Shown: one piece after another, positions 47,936 to 60,491 of the stretch
How positions within the stretch are numbered: position 1 is the stretch's first letter
Layout: the number at the start of each line of letters is the position of its first letter
Assembly (NCBI GenBank): GCA_028023455.1
Contig: JAQFVV010001013.1
Location: 1 to 64,000, forward strand
Direction: 5' to 3'
Origin: Epiperipatus broadwayi
Taxonomy: Eukaryota; Onychophora; Udeonychophora; Euonychophora; Peripatidae
Length of the DNA: 64,000 bases
Made by a program: the position numbers and the translations under genes
The notes under the pieces: model-generated
Told to the model about the DNA's origin: nothing
The model's database searches: none
What the model saw: only the letters and a program-made list of their open reading frames with translations

Positions 47936-48974
47936 GAAGACAAGAATGGATAATGGCTGTAGTGTATATGGTTACTGGAGATAGTCAAACTTTAATAGAG
48001 TGGAACAATAGCATATATGAATGCCTAGTTAAGGATATATAGAGTTTCAAAAAAAGAAGAAAATAATGGTTATAGAAGATATGAATGGGCATATTGAAGA
48101 AATTGATGACATGGATAACAAGAATAAAAACCTTTTGAAGAATTTTTGTTAGAGAATGAATTTGAGCATTGTAAATTTATCAAATATTTATGATGGCAAT
48201 ATACATGGCCTAAAAATAATATATTTAACACAATAGATTATGTATTAGAAGAGAAACAGGGAATGAATAAAGCATGGAAAATTAAAGTATTTGATAAATG
48301 AAGAAAGAATATACAATAGTCATTGTAATTTCTTTATAATAGAAATGAGTAGTAATGTGATGGGAAAAAGTAATAAAAGTAGAAAAAGTAGTGGAAGATG
48401 TGGATGGAAAGTTAATGATAAGAATAAGTTTGAAGAATAAAAAATAAAAGTAGAAAAAAATCATGGGTAAATATAAGAACTGGTGTGATAAATTAGAAAA
48501 AGTGCCAAATAGGGTTTTAGGTGAAAATATTCAGAAAAATAAAAGTAATAGAAAAGTTAATTAGTAAAAGTGTAAAAAAAAATGAAAAAAGCATGTAGAA
48601 AATATTAAAAGCAAAGAAATTATAAAAGATTTTAATTTAAAAAAATGGGAAAACTATTTTTAAAAAAAGAAGTTGTTTAAAGTAGATAATTATAAAGAGA
48701 GAATAAAATTATATTGTAAATTATTGGAGGATATTAATAAATATGGAAGAGATGGGGGTAAAAAAAATTTGAATATGTTAAAAGAAGGAATGTAGGGGGT
48801 AAATAATATTACTAGATGATGAGGAAAAAGAGTGCAGCTCTAGAGAAGAATTGGAAACAATCTTAAATAAGTATGTAATAGATATAGAAAAGATTTTAGG
48901 TGTGAAGGAGAGAGTGATAACAAACATAAAAGCATATAAATATATTAAATTTATTAAATGCTAGCAGATGATCT

Positions 48975-49197
48975 AATAATAATGTGAAAGGCTAAAACCT
49001 TCGACAGAAATGCCTTAAAAATGCTTATGTGACAGCCAATCAGATGCAATAATGACTGCATGTGGAACTCTCAATGGTAGTTCTGGCTTGTGTTCTTGAA
49101 TTGAGTTCCACATGCAGTCATTATTGCATCTGATTGGCTGTCACATAAGCATTTTTAAAGCACTTCTGTCGAAGGTTTTAGCCTTTCACATTATTAT
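48975..49197. repeat. Near-perfect palindromic MITE
   Basis: Arms of about 97 bases, almost identical: ATAATAATGTGAAAGGCTAAAACCTTCGACAGAA... pairs with ...TTCTGTCGAAGGTTTTAGCCTTTCACATTATTAT. CTTATGTGACAGCCAATCAGATGCAATAATGACTGCATGTGGAACT is perfect in inverse. The spacer is about 30 bases. A TA flanks each side. It interrupts the LINE. Confidence 0.85.
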
Positions 49198-51300
49198 AAA
49201 AGCATATAGTAATAGAAATATTAGTTTCTAGAAAATGAATTGAATGAGGCAGGAAAGAAATTGGAAAAGTGCAAAGGCAAGAAGTTTAGATAGATGAGCA
49301 GCACAGATGGTGATGAATTTGAAAAAGTGGGCAAAATTAAATCTATTATCATGTTTTAATAAGATGACACAAAAAACAGAATTTCCAGATATCTGAAATA
49401 TTACAAGAATAAGGCTATTATTTAAAGAAAAAAGTAAGGATCATAGAAAGATAAATAATTATAGACTGATAATAGTAATGTCAGTGTTATATAATGTTTA
49501 TGCACATATGGTGGCCAGAAGAGTGGCAAAATGGATGGAAAAAAACAATATAGTGGGAGAAATTCAAGCAGATTTTAGAATGGATAGGTGTATAAGACAT
49601 AGTTTATTTGCAGTCACACAATTTATAGATATGAATAGGAATACAAGTAGGCATTTGTATATGGTATTTATAGAGAATGCATATGATAAGAGAAAATAGA
49701 AATAGATTATAGGTAAGTTTAGTAAATTTAGGAATAAATGAAACTTTGGTGGATCTTATTAAGAGATTGTATGAAAATAATTACTATATGTATTAATTAG
49801 GAAATATAGAATTGATTAGAATTAAAAATGGAGTGGGACTAAGGCAAGGATGCCCTATGTCACCTATTTTATTTTTGTTATACTTAAGAGAAATGGAGAG
49901 AGCAACCGAAAGGCTAGGAAGAGGGATAGATATACCATTAATAGATGGAAAGGGAGTGTATATATTATCAAGTCTTTTATATGCTATCTTCTTGTGTACA
50001 GAAACTAGGGAAGATACAGAAGTTATGCTGAAGCCATATACAAGAGTGGATAAAGAGATGGGGATTAAATTTAGTGAAGAAAAATCAAAAGTAATGATGA
50101 TAAATGTTGGGCAAAGAGAAGAAAAAGAATTTTTATTGGGGGATATAAAGTTAATGTGGTGAATAGGTTTAAATAGTTGGGAATTGCCTTAAGTTAATCA
50201 AAAAAAATAGCTTGGATGAATGGGAGAAAAATTGCTAAATGAAGCAAAGAAAAGAAAGGGACTACTAAAAGAATCAACAGGGTTTTCATATAATAAATAT
50301 GTAACAAGAATGGTATTGAAGGGAGTGGCAGTAGCAGTGTTAACTTATGACAATGATGTGTTATGTCCTAGTAAAAGAGTGGTAATTACCTGGGGGAAAA
50401 AATACCAAGAGAAGTAGGAAGACATATTCGATATAGATGTGTTGATGGCAAAGAAAGCAATTTAAAGAGAAATGGAATGGTCAAATTTTTATATGAGAGA
50501 TGCAAAAAGCAAAATGAAATTATTCAGTAGATTGCAATTTATAAATAGTAAGAAAATAGCCAAAATAGTATTTAATTGGGTTATGAGTAAAAAACAGGCA
50601 ACAAAATAGGTGAGAAAGATAGTACAGTATACAGATTTTGGATAAAGACTATATCAATATACTTGTATAAAAGATGGGATGGTTGTGTTAGGAAGATTGT
50701 TGAGTATTATAATGGCAAAGAATGGTATGGAAGAATAGATGCATTAATAAAAAATAGGGAGCTGGAGAGATGGAGAACTAGTATGAAGAATAAAAAGTCT
50801 ATATATATATATAGACAAACAGAATATTGGGTGTAAGTTAATTTATAATAAAGAAAAGTAGTTTTTTGTTAAAGGCTCAAACAGAATGGTAAGCAACAAG
50901 GGAATATACACATAAATGGAGAAATGTAGGTGGTTTAGTATGCAAGTTATGTAAGGAAGGCATGGAAAATATTAGGTATCTGCTAATTGAATGTAACTGT
51001 TTACAAGCAGAAAGGGTACATATAACAAACTTGTAGGAGAATACATATAAACAAAGTGATTATACAAAAAGTGGATTCTTGGTTTTTATATGGGTTTGGA
51101 AAAAAGATAAGGGATATCTAGATATAAAGGTCATAGAGTGGACAAAGATACTGCTGTGAAAATGGGATGGAGCATGATAGAGAATATGGGGAATATTTAG
51201 AATGGAGAATGGAAAGGGAAGGTGTCTAACAGATTTCTCTGGGCCTAGTAGTTGAGAGATTTTCTGACTGATAAAGAAACCTTAGTACACCACATTGCAT

Positions 51301-52841
51301 TCTAGAAGCTATTATAAATTATATTTATTTGATCCACAAAACCATTCATTTTAATATATAGTGACCTTGTGCTATTGCACATTGTCCTATTCAACTGCTT
51401 AACCTACATATTCATGCTATTTTGAAAATAAATAATAGATGATAAAATTTATTGTGAAAATAAATTATGTATAAATTATGCCATCTAAGAGTTTAATTGA
51501 TATAATTAATATTCAAGTAGGTATTAGTACTATCATTTAAAAGTTATTAGAATATGTAGCCCTAATAATTAATTAATAAGTATGCTTTTAAGAGAAAAAT
51601 TGGGGATTAGTTTATGCTTGGTTTTATAGAGAATGAAAAGTAATTAAAGTTAGATATAAGACTGAGTGATGTTAGTTTTCATGCTTAAAAATTTGTAACC
51701 TAGTTAGTGGACTGAGTTCTGTCATATCATTGTTAAATTGGTCTTTCAAGTTGATTAATAATTTATTTAAGTTATTATAGTATTAGAGTTCAAAAAATTT
51801 AAATAAGTTAGTGTATGTAAAAAAAAAATTAAAGTTAGTTTTAAAGAATGCCCAAATTATTAAACAGAGTAAATTAGAAAGATGTAATTTCCTGTCTATG
51901 TATGTATGGAGTTATATGCATGCATGGTGGTTTATTAAAAATTATTTATTATAGCTAAAGTTAATTTTAGTTTATTAATTTATTTAAAAATAAATGAATA
52001 TTAATTTAACAGTGAAAGTATTTAAAATGAATAAAGTTTCTAATAAATTTAAAGTGATAATTTAAAAATAATGTTATTTATTTTGTTTTATTTTTTAGCA
52101 ATTAAATAATTAATAAAAGTAAAGTTCAACTTCTAAAAAGTTTATATTATCATGTGGTAATTAAAAGCAGATCAATATTACATAATTTTTAAATTAGTTC
52201 CATGTTGCTGTTTACATTTTTTATAGAGATCAGATATTTAGGTGTAACTAATTAAAATGCCTATCAACATAAAAGGTATATGAGCACACACATCACAACT
52301 GATTTTTTGATTGAATTCTCAACAAGAAGACAGTAATATTTAATTTCAATTTTTTTTTCTGTTCTAAATTTAAAAGTGGCAATTTTTTTAAAACTTTTAT
52401 TGTTTCTTAATTAACAATGCATTGCTGAAAAAAAATTTATTGAGTTCTTCCTATTCTGGGAAATTTTAAAGAAAGTAACAAAATGCCTAAGGAAAATTGT
52501 TGTCTTTTATTAATTCATTTTATCCAACCATGCCTGAATGGAAGTGTATGGAATGAAAAGGTAATATATTTTGCATTCTTTTAAAGTCATAATGAACATT
52601 GTACTGGACCATTCTTATTTAATATTTCTTATTTTTAGTAAAGTAACATTCAAATTAACCATTGAGAGACTTTTGAAGTTTAATTTAAAGTAAAAAAAAT
52701 ACTTCAATGGAAATTGACATTAGTTAATGTTAAAACGTTCAACTCATGACTATCTAAATAACTACTTCATTTTAAAGTGATATCTTGATAAAGATTTTAA
52801 ATGCTGACTTGCTATTTGATAAAATAAGATAAACTTTATTT
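51301..52841. other. No gene seen
   Basis: Very AT-rich sequence without recognisable coding, RNA or repeat structure. Confidence 0.4.
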
Positions 52842-52956
52842 ATTTTTTTTTTTTCATATGTCATAGCATCGGCCGGGACGCGAACCCACAACCGTCTGCA
52901 ACCAACTACTTGCTTGCATGGCGGTTGCGATACCTCTCGGCTAACAACGCAAGACT
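52842..52956 (-). mobile_element. tRNA-derived SINE, copy 3
   Basis: On the minus strand: GCGTTGTTAGCCGAGAGGTATCG (A-box side), then GGGTTCGCGTCCCGGCC (B box), then a T-rich plus-strand run that is the A tail. It is flanked by the 12-bp duplication TAAACTTTATTT (52830-52841 and 52957-52968). The CCGAGAGGT and CCCGGCCGATGC blocks relate it to the copies at 11739 and 12316. It could be mistaken for a tRNA gene, but the target-site duplication and tail argue for a SINE. Confidence 0.85.
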
Positions 52957-52968
52957 TAAACTTTATTT

Positions 52969-53700
52969 TAAGATAATTATATTAATGTTTTCCAAGAGAA
53001 CATTTAAAATATACAATAAGTGAATATATTAATATAAAATTTTATAAAAAAAAGATATAATCTCAATGCATATCAATATTATGATATAAAATTGAACTAT
53101 TTAAATTGCAAACTTTTAAATAAATAGTAATTTTTTAATTGCTATTATTAAGTGAAATAGAATGCTATTTTAAAAGTTTTAAAATGTTCTTTAAAAATGA
53201 AAAAACTGGTCATTTTTCAACAAATAACCATGGACAAATTTAATGAAAATATTTGATGTTTGCTACTAGAACTTAAAATATATATTAGAACAAGCTATCA
53301 CTAATTCTTTGAATAAACCTATGAATGAATAAATGGATCCAAATTTTTTACAGAAAGTGTATGTTAAATGTTGTTATTTTGTAGTGTCTCAGGAAATCAT
53401 AAGTGCTTTATTATTATAAAATATGGAAGTGTTGCTTCTAAAAATAAATTACTGGAAGAGGACATTGTTTTCCCACATCGGATAGCTCACTGCAGAGGGA
53501 CTCAGATCAAGAACTATGTTCTTAAAAAAAATTTCTTTTTAGTATCTTATATTATCTATGGTATTTTATTTAATTGTGTGATAGAATTATACATTTACTC
53601 TCATGATAGAGAAGGTAAAATTATAAATTTTTTTGTTTGTTGGCTTAAAGTCAATTATATGACATATATTTTCCAAGTAAAGATAGACATCTTTTTACAT
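52969..53700. other. No gene supported
   Basis: The 112-residue frame at 53368-53706 (SGNHKCFIIIKYGS, LLEEDIVFPHRIAHCRGTQIKNYVL) is not recognised. The first 45 residues look more protein-like than the AT-rich remainder, so an old element or gene fragment cannot be excluded. Confidence 0.3.
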
Positions 53701-53704
53701 TTAT

Positions 53705-54200
53705 GAGTAATAATATTTATTTTATAAAGTGCAGACGGTATTGAAATTGAACTGAGAGAGTGCAAACTTCTCAAGTGCTTATGACTATCACCAGCCAATC
53801 AGATCAAGCACTGAGACAGAGAATTTAACAAGAAAAAGGTGGTTCCACCTTTTTCTTTACTTGTCTTTCTATATATCCAAGCCAGTCTAAAGTACTTAGA
53901 TCTGAAATCTTAAATATCTTCACACTCAACACACTGAGTTCAAATTACAAACATACAGCGTGAAATCTTTCGATTTACTACGCAGTAGTTTTTCGATGTT
54001 ATAACTTGCAGCAACATATGTAAATAATATTTATTTTATAAAGCGCAGATGGTATTGAAATTAAACTGAGAGAGACAAGTAAAGAAGATAAAAAACACAT
54101 TTTTCTTGTTAAATTCTCTGTCTCAGTGCTTGATTTGATTGACTGATGATAGTCATAAGTGCTTAAGAAGTTTGCACTCTCTCAGTTTAATTTATGAGTA
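53705..54200. repeat. Complex foldback element
   Basis: The left arm (about 53741-53870: AACTGAGAGAGTGCAAACTTCTCAAG, AAGCACTGAGACAGAGAATTTAACAAGAAAAA) is mirrored at 54070-54192. A direct repeat also exists: AATATTTATTTTATAAAG-GCAGA-GGTATTGAAATT at 53710 and 54024. TTTATGAGTAAT flanks at 53698 and 54195 and may be a target-site duplication. Confidence 0.7.
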
Positions 54201-57200
54201 ATATTTATTAATATTTTATTTCTTTATGGGTGAACATCCCGTGTACGGTTTATCAGAAGCTTGCAATAGTATTTTTTTAAATATATAATAATTTCATTAT
54301 AAAGTTTTTTTTTATAACAAGGTATTTATTAGTATTATATTTAACAATATTTGCCTATGCTATTTATGTCCACTTTAGTTTATAAAATTTTTTTTTATTG
54401 AATATGTGTTTCTCATTAATTGCAAATTTTTTTATGCTACTTAGAGTATTTTATAGTCGTTTAACTTGCATTTTATTTGGTTTCATACATTGTTTACTGT
54501 ATGTATTTTTAGAGATTGTAGATTTATTTCTCTAGTTTTTTCAGTTATATTTTTCTCTTGCCATGGTTTAGCCTAAGATATATGCTAATCCCATTTTAAT
54601 ATATGTGGGATGCATGTGGCTTTATTAAAAGTTGTTTCACTTATATTGTCCTTTGGAAGATTGGAGCATGCTTTCCCCAATGTTTAGTTAGTTATTTCTC
54701 ATGAGATTGTATTTCAATATTTTGTGATCATTTTTATGCTTAGTTAATGTAGCTTGGTCCCTAGAGAAGTTTTCTGTGGTATATATTCCGCTTCATGTGT
54801 TGAGACCTTGTTCACACATATATTTACCTAAGAGAAAGGTCTTGGAATATGCAATTGTTTCTTTGCATTTATGTAATTGTTGCTCTGAGGAGTCTTTCTT
54901 TCTTGTTTCCCTTATGAAGATATTTAATTATATTCCACCATGTAAGGTGAAGTAAGGAATGTTAAAATTGTCATGGCATTGATAAGGTAGAATTTTGAAG
55001 TGGGTAGTCACTTCAGAGACATTTTTTTATCTGCAGTGTTTAGTTAAGTGAAGTAATGTATGTATTGTACTGTTGTGTCTTGCCAGCAGTTTACAAGTAA
55101 ACCAACAAATATGTTAAATAATTTAAGGTTTATTTGTGTGAATAGCATAATAAGAGATGCACATATGCAATATTATCATTATCATCATCCAGAAGTAATT
55201 CACTAATGGATTGGTAAGACAGTTAAAATAATTTATTATGTGGGTATGGGCAAAATGTAGTATGTTGTATGCATGGCTTCTGAAGTGTTTTCTCATATTT
55301 TTCTTGTTAAGTAAATAATATCAGACTAATTTTCTCATTTGTATTTTATATGATAATTAATATTATCATAACACTTTGCTGGTAAAAAAATTCAGCCATC
55401 TGTCAGTTAAGATTCTAATTATTTTAGAATATTTGCAAAGGCTACCAATAGAATAGTATAAGTTAATAAGCAAAAATAGTTTACTGGACATTTATTATAT
55501 TTTGAAAGCTTTTTCCAGTAAATGATTATTTTATGTATAAAAAAAACAGCCTGAAAAATGTTAAAAGTTAGCCAAATAGTGAAATAGCCTGACTTTAAAA
55601 TGAGTGTGTCATAAAACAGATCACCCAAATGTTGGTTAGTAATCGAGAATCTTTGCAAGTGTGTAGGTGATTATGTTATCAATTATTTTTATTGCATCTT
55701 CTATAAGAAAACAGTGTGTATGTTTGCAAATAACCTTTCCTTGGCTGAAAAATGTAAACAAATTTTGTAAAATGTAAATGTGATGTTTAATGTTAATAAA
55801 TGTATTTATTACTATTAGAATTTAGTTTTTGTTTTCTATATCTGATTTCTTTTTTATATATAAAAATAGAATTTATTACAACCTTTTAAGACAAGACTGA
55901 TAAGTTTACATTATAATGACTTGTATATCCTGAAGTAGCAAGTTCGTGTTGATAGCTTCAACATTTGCTTTCTGAGAGACTGGAGCTTGATTAATCTTCT
56001 GGTAGTGTAACTTTGTTCTAGGTTTGATGGTGTGGAGCCAAAAGCTGATCATGTTCTTTGGAATGCATAAGCACCTTTGTATAGGTGTTGCAGACACTGG
56101 AAGATGCATAATCAAAGATGTATTTGCATCTAATGATCCACATGGCAAAGGTAAAAAAATTGATAATCTAATGTTGGCAAAGATACCATTCTTGATTGTG
56201 GTCTGGACCAAGAGTGCTTCACATAGGTCAAGCGACACATTTTCGATGATGAAGGTCCTCAGTTTCTTGTGTCCTGAATTCTTAAATATATTACAGAAAT
56301 TTGGTAAATCAGATAATCATTTTATAAGACATGGATTCAAATTTAAAAATGCAAAAGTTGCTTAAGTATTACAATTCCAAAGATTGGAATTGAATTTGAG
56401 AGAATCAAATGTTTACTAGATTTTGTATTGAATATATTATACATTTCAGACTGCTCATTATTTATTATTTTACAAATAAAAATTACATTATTTCATAAAT
56501 TGATTTTAGATTGTGTTATTGATGAGTATTAGAATGATATAAAAGGTACCCTTTCTTTCTAGATACTCAAATGTCATCTGGGGGGGGACGACTTTGATTT
56601 TTCAAATTTACATTTTGATTAAATATGATTATTAGTTAGATTAAACATTTCTTTAATTAGTTGTTGTTGTTATTGTCATATTAGGGTACATTAGCTTATG
56701 TGTATATCTCCCATAGTCTATTAGGTTGTCATTTATTTATTCAACAACATGATGTGATTAATATTCAGAATTAGTAAAAAAAGAACCCTGAGATCATTAA
56801 ACATTATTTCATGATTATTTATATTAATTTTATTATTTCAAAAGTCAATAGTAATGTTGTTCACTGTACTATTAGAAAAGTACATTAACTTTTACTCTAG
56901 TCTAGAAGACTGTCAGATCACATCATGGCAATAAAATGGATTGGTAATTAACATTGATTTTTCAAGATATTTTAAGAAAGATATAATAAAAGAAAATCAT
57001 TATAAGATTTTATATCACATGTAAACTACCTATGCTACTTGGGAGATGCATTTAAATATGGGAAGGTTGACTAATTTTGATAGTAATGTATAAGAGTGTG
57101 TGAGGTTTCTCCTCTTCTTAATTTATTTGCTTAGGTTATAATAATATGCACTTGTCATTTACTTTAATTCCCTTATATTTAATGCATGTCTCTGGTAATA

Positions 57201-58326
57201 ATTTTTACTATAACTAATAACTCACTGAGCTTAGCTGAAGGATTATTCTCATCGTCGACAAGATGGTTGTTAAGAGTTGGCAGTTTTCATATATCATTAA
57301 AAATGGCCACACCACTTTTTATTTGTAGTTAGAAAATGATTATCTGACTGTGAAGGCCGATTTCCTTTTTATTATTTCCTTTAAATAGAATTGGCCACAG
57401 TATTACACTCCTCTCTTTTGTTTAGGTAGAATATATACACCTGGGTCTTGTTTTACGCGATAGATAGTTTCCTCAGAAAACACACGCAAAAATAGACATA
57501 AATTACCTTGAAAAGGGGGGGGGGATACGGACTGTGATTTTTCAAAAATCACGTAAAAGCAAAGCACCAACGTAAAATTACATTAAAATTTGCGCAAAAA
57601 AAATAAGGAAATAAAATATGACTAATAAAAAATTTCAAATTTGAAAAAAATTGATACAAGACAAACTTTTTTTAACTATTGAAGCGGATCTGATGGTCAG
57701 ATCCTTGCTTCACAGCCCACATCCAATCTCCTCCTATCTAACTATATTCAAACCCACCTTCACGCACGTATATACATAGCTAATAATACATATATTTCTC
57801 TTGCTTAGTATTTTAACATAAATCACGTAAACACTTATGTATTTTAATCTAAAAATATTTTTATTTAATAATATTCTCATGTGTATATGGGCGTAAGTAA
57901 TAAACCTACATATATTTTAGTGTAGGAGATTGCGAATATATTAGTAAAGTTATGTTATATATAAAGTATCATATATGAAACTTATTATTTTTTCATATGT
58001 AATTTTGTAGCCAGAAATGATGCAATCTTGTTAAAAAGTCTCTCGAAAACAATTACCCAGAAGATCCCTTAGATAAAAGTAAAAGACTACGATTTTGTAA
58101 TAATAAAATAAACCCATTAGTGGAAATTTTGTCCACGCTAGCTTGTTTTAAAAATCATAAGATTTATTTTAAAACAATCGTTTGAGAAACTGATAACAGA
58201 ATTGCATTGTTTCAAAAGTCTTACCAGATAAGAAAATATCCGGTTAAATTATTCCAGATGTACAGTAAGTGCTTAAACCGCCTCAGGTCCAGTAGTTGCT
58301 AAGTTACATCTTCAAAATAAAAGTAT
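54201..58326. other. Mostly empty AT-rich region
   Basis: No exon, RNA gene or matched repeat is supported. G-runs occur near 56580 and 57520. GATCTGATGGTCAGATCC near 57690 is a short hairpin. Confidence 0.4.
56024..56365 (+). other. Unrecognised 113-residue open frame
   Basis: It reads KLIMFFGMHKHLCIGVADTG, KGKKIDNLMLAKIPFLIVVW and SSDTFSMMKVLSFLCPEF. The opposite strand is also open for 110 residues. Base composition is less AT-rich than the surroundings, so this may be part of an old transposon or exon. I recognise no domain and assign no function. Confidence 0.25.
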
Positions 58327-60491
58327 TGTGCCGGATACTCAATCTATTCCGATACAGAGGGTGCCACCAGATCACTACGTATCTGGAAAATTTATTTGCT
58401 GTGATCAGAATAGATGATGATGATGGTTTGCGCCGACTAGACTCAGGGAGAAACAAGAGATCTTAAATTGTTTAGACAATTGAGACAAAAAGCACAAAGA
58501 CAAACATCAGCCAAATTAAGTTTAAACAAATTCTAAAATTTTATTAAGAGACAATAAATTATGATGTATAATTTATTTATGACACAATAAATAGGGTTAA
58601 CTCAGGCGTGTCCCAGAAATACTAAATGCAAAGCGATGCCAGACCGACTGATCTTCTAATAAATTAATTATAAAGGGAGGAAGCAAATTTTATTCAGCAG
58701 AGGATTCACCCAAACATTGGTTTTCACTTTCTGATATTTAAACAATACGTCCTTGAAATAGATCAAAGAAACCAGCGCCGACAAGCTTTTCGAGGTCCAA
58801 AATTTGGTCAGACCCCGAATGTCCTTATGTCGGTATGAGCTGCACCTATTACTACATTTAAAATAATGATGATTGATCCACCTCAAGAACAACCGAAAAA
58901 TATGATTGAAACGGAGTAAAACAATTAAAACTGGTGAATCCCAGCCAAACGATTGGTGAAAATTACTCTAAACTTAATAATTAAAGGTCTCAATAAGAGA
59001 TAAGTAAATCATTAGAAAACCAGTTACGTCTGCCCCAGCAATTAAAGAAAATGAATTACAAACAAATGCTGAGTACATGCTCTGATAAATCTAAAGCACA
59101 CATAATAAATACAAAAATAAATCTATCAGAGAGTGCACATGAGTACGAAAATATTAAAAGTGGTAAACACTTTAGCAGAACGAAAGTATCCCTCACCTGT
59201 AATTTAAAAAGGGATAAATTTGATCTTCCTGCTGATGACTTATAAAATTACAAAGAAGAACAATTCTAATCTCTGCTTTTAGAGATATTAGAAACGAAAT
59301 CTCCACCTGCGGAAAATTAGACGATAAAGTCGCGAGCCAAAAGATTTTCGGAGGTTTGCGAAAGCTCACACAGTGTTTACAAATTAATTATTGAATACTA
59401 AAATAAGTACAGGTAAGCATATAAAATGCATGCCTGCCAAAGCATTTATAAAAAGTTTTAGGCATAAAAATATAAACCTCACTCGTCACTCTCAAATAAA
59501 CAAAAATTGAAAGTAACTTGGAATCTTAAAACTAAGATTCCAAGACACACTACAAAATGCTAGAAAACATGGCAAATATTAAATATGATGCTAAATAGAT
59601 TACTTAAACTTATGAATACATATTTATGATTAGACTGAGTGAGATTTAATGAGAATTAATTTACCCTGGGAAGAATAAAAAAGAAAATAGTTACCTTTCG
59701 GTAAAAACAATGTTCAAGTAGAGTGCACACTATTATTTTAGTTCATTTCAAATTCTTAGACAGTGGCATGGTAGAGGTAAAGAGGTTCCAGCTTCTTCTA
59801 GATGTTTAAGGCATTACTGGAGCAAATTTGGAAGTTAGGGATCCGTCTTTTGTTAAGTTATCAAGCCATTCGGGTGGTGATAACACGTATAGTATTTGTC
59901 ATCTTGTTGTAAGCAAAAGGATTTAATAACAGCCAATTTCCTTTAAGAATTTAAATGTCCAAACTGATATAAACTTTCACTTGAGAAACAGCTTGTCTAG
60001 TTATGAATAATGAATTAACTAACTATCCAAATTTTTGGGGCTATTTATACCTTGCTCCATTTCCCGCGAAACACTTTCCTTGTTGTTGAATGCTACGCCT
60101 AAGGCAGGGCAAATATTAATCTCCAGCTCAATCTAATCTAAGAATTCTACCCCGGGTTTATTAAAACAAAAACAACACAAATCAAATCTCCGCTTTTTAT
60201 AATGAACTTTAAAATAATTAATATAAAAGCTACAGGAATGTAATTAGCAAGATTGCTTGTTTTTAAATCAAATTGATTTAAAGTAAAAACAAGCGGTATA
60301 AGAAAACTATTTTAAAATAAATCGATCAACATTGAAATGATCCATTTTACATATAAACACGTGTGTATTTTAATACACGTACTCTTTTTAAATAATAATG
60401 AAAATTTAAACCTTAAACGTTTAATGAAAATTAAAAGCATAATACTTTTTTTTTTTAATAACACCATTGAATTGGAAATCAATCCGGTTCA
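58327..60491. mobile_element. Solo LTR 3 (2.2 kb)
   Basis: It begins TGTGCCGGATACTC and ends AATCCGGTTCA, flanked by the 4-bp duplication GTAT (58323-58326 and 60492-60495). TG...CA ends with a 4-bp duplication suit a Ty3/gypsy-type LTR. Internal blocks echo LTR 1: TCAGGGAGAAACAA near 58444 followed by an AATTTATTTAT-type region. No retroviral-type coding is visible. The strand is undetermined. Confidence 0.65.

Larger units (their letters stand above)
45760..51300 (+). pseudogene. Nearly full-length decayed LINE (CACATC-tailed family), copy 6
   Basis: This is the longest copy of the family, with a 5' part not seen in the others. In order: an SGNH-like ORF1 piece (46598-46981), an endonuclease-like frame near 47519-47755, RT pieces with RISNYR-like sequence and SVLYNVYAHMVARRVAKWME (49478-49699), GLRQGCPMSPILFLLYL (49812-50162), KEMGIKFSEEKSKVMM, and a zinc-finger-like LCKEGMENIRYLLIECNCL near 50950. 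The tail is TACACCACATTGCAT. In the RT, YADD is lost (YAIF). Interrupted by a homopolymer block (47698-47935) and a palindrome (48975-49197). Dead. Confidence 0.8.

Noticed and set aside
52842-52956. tRNA gene on the minus strand
   Set aside because: The A and B boxes are tRNA-like, but the element has a 12-bp target-site duplication and an A tail and matches two other dispersed copies, so it is a SINE.
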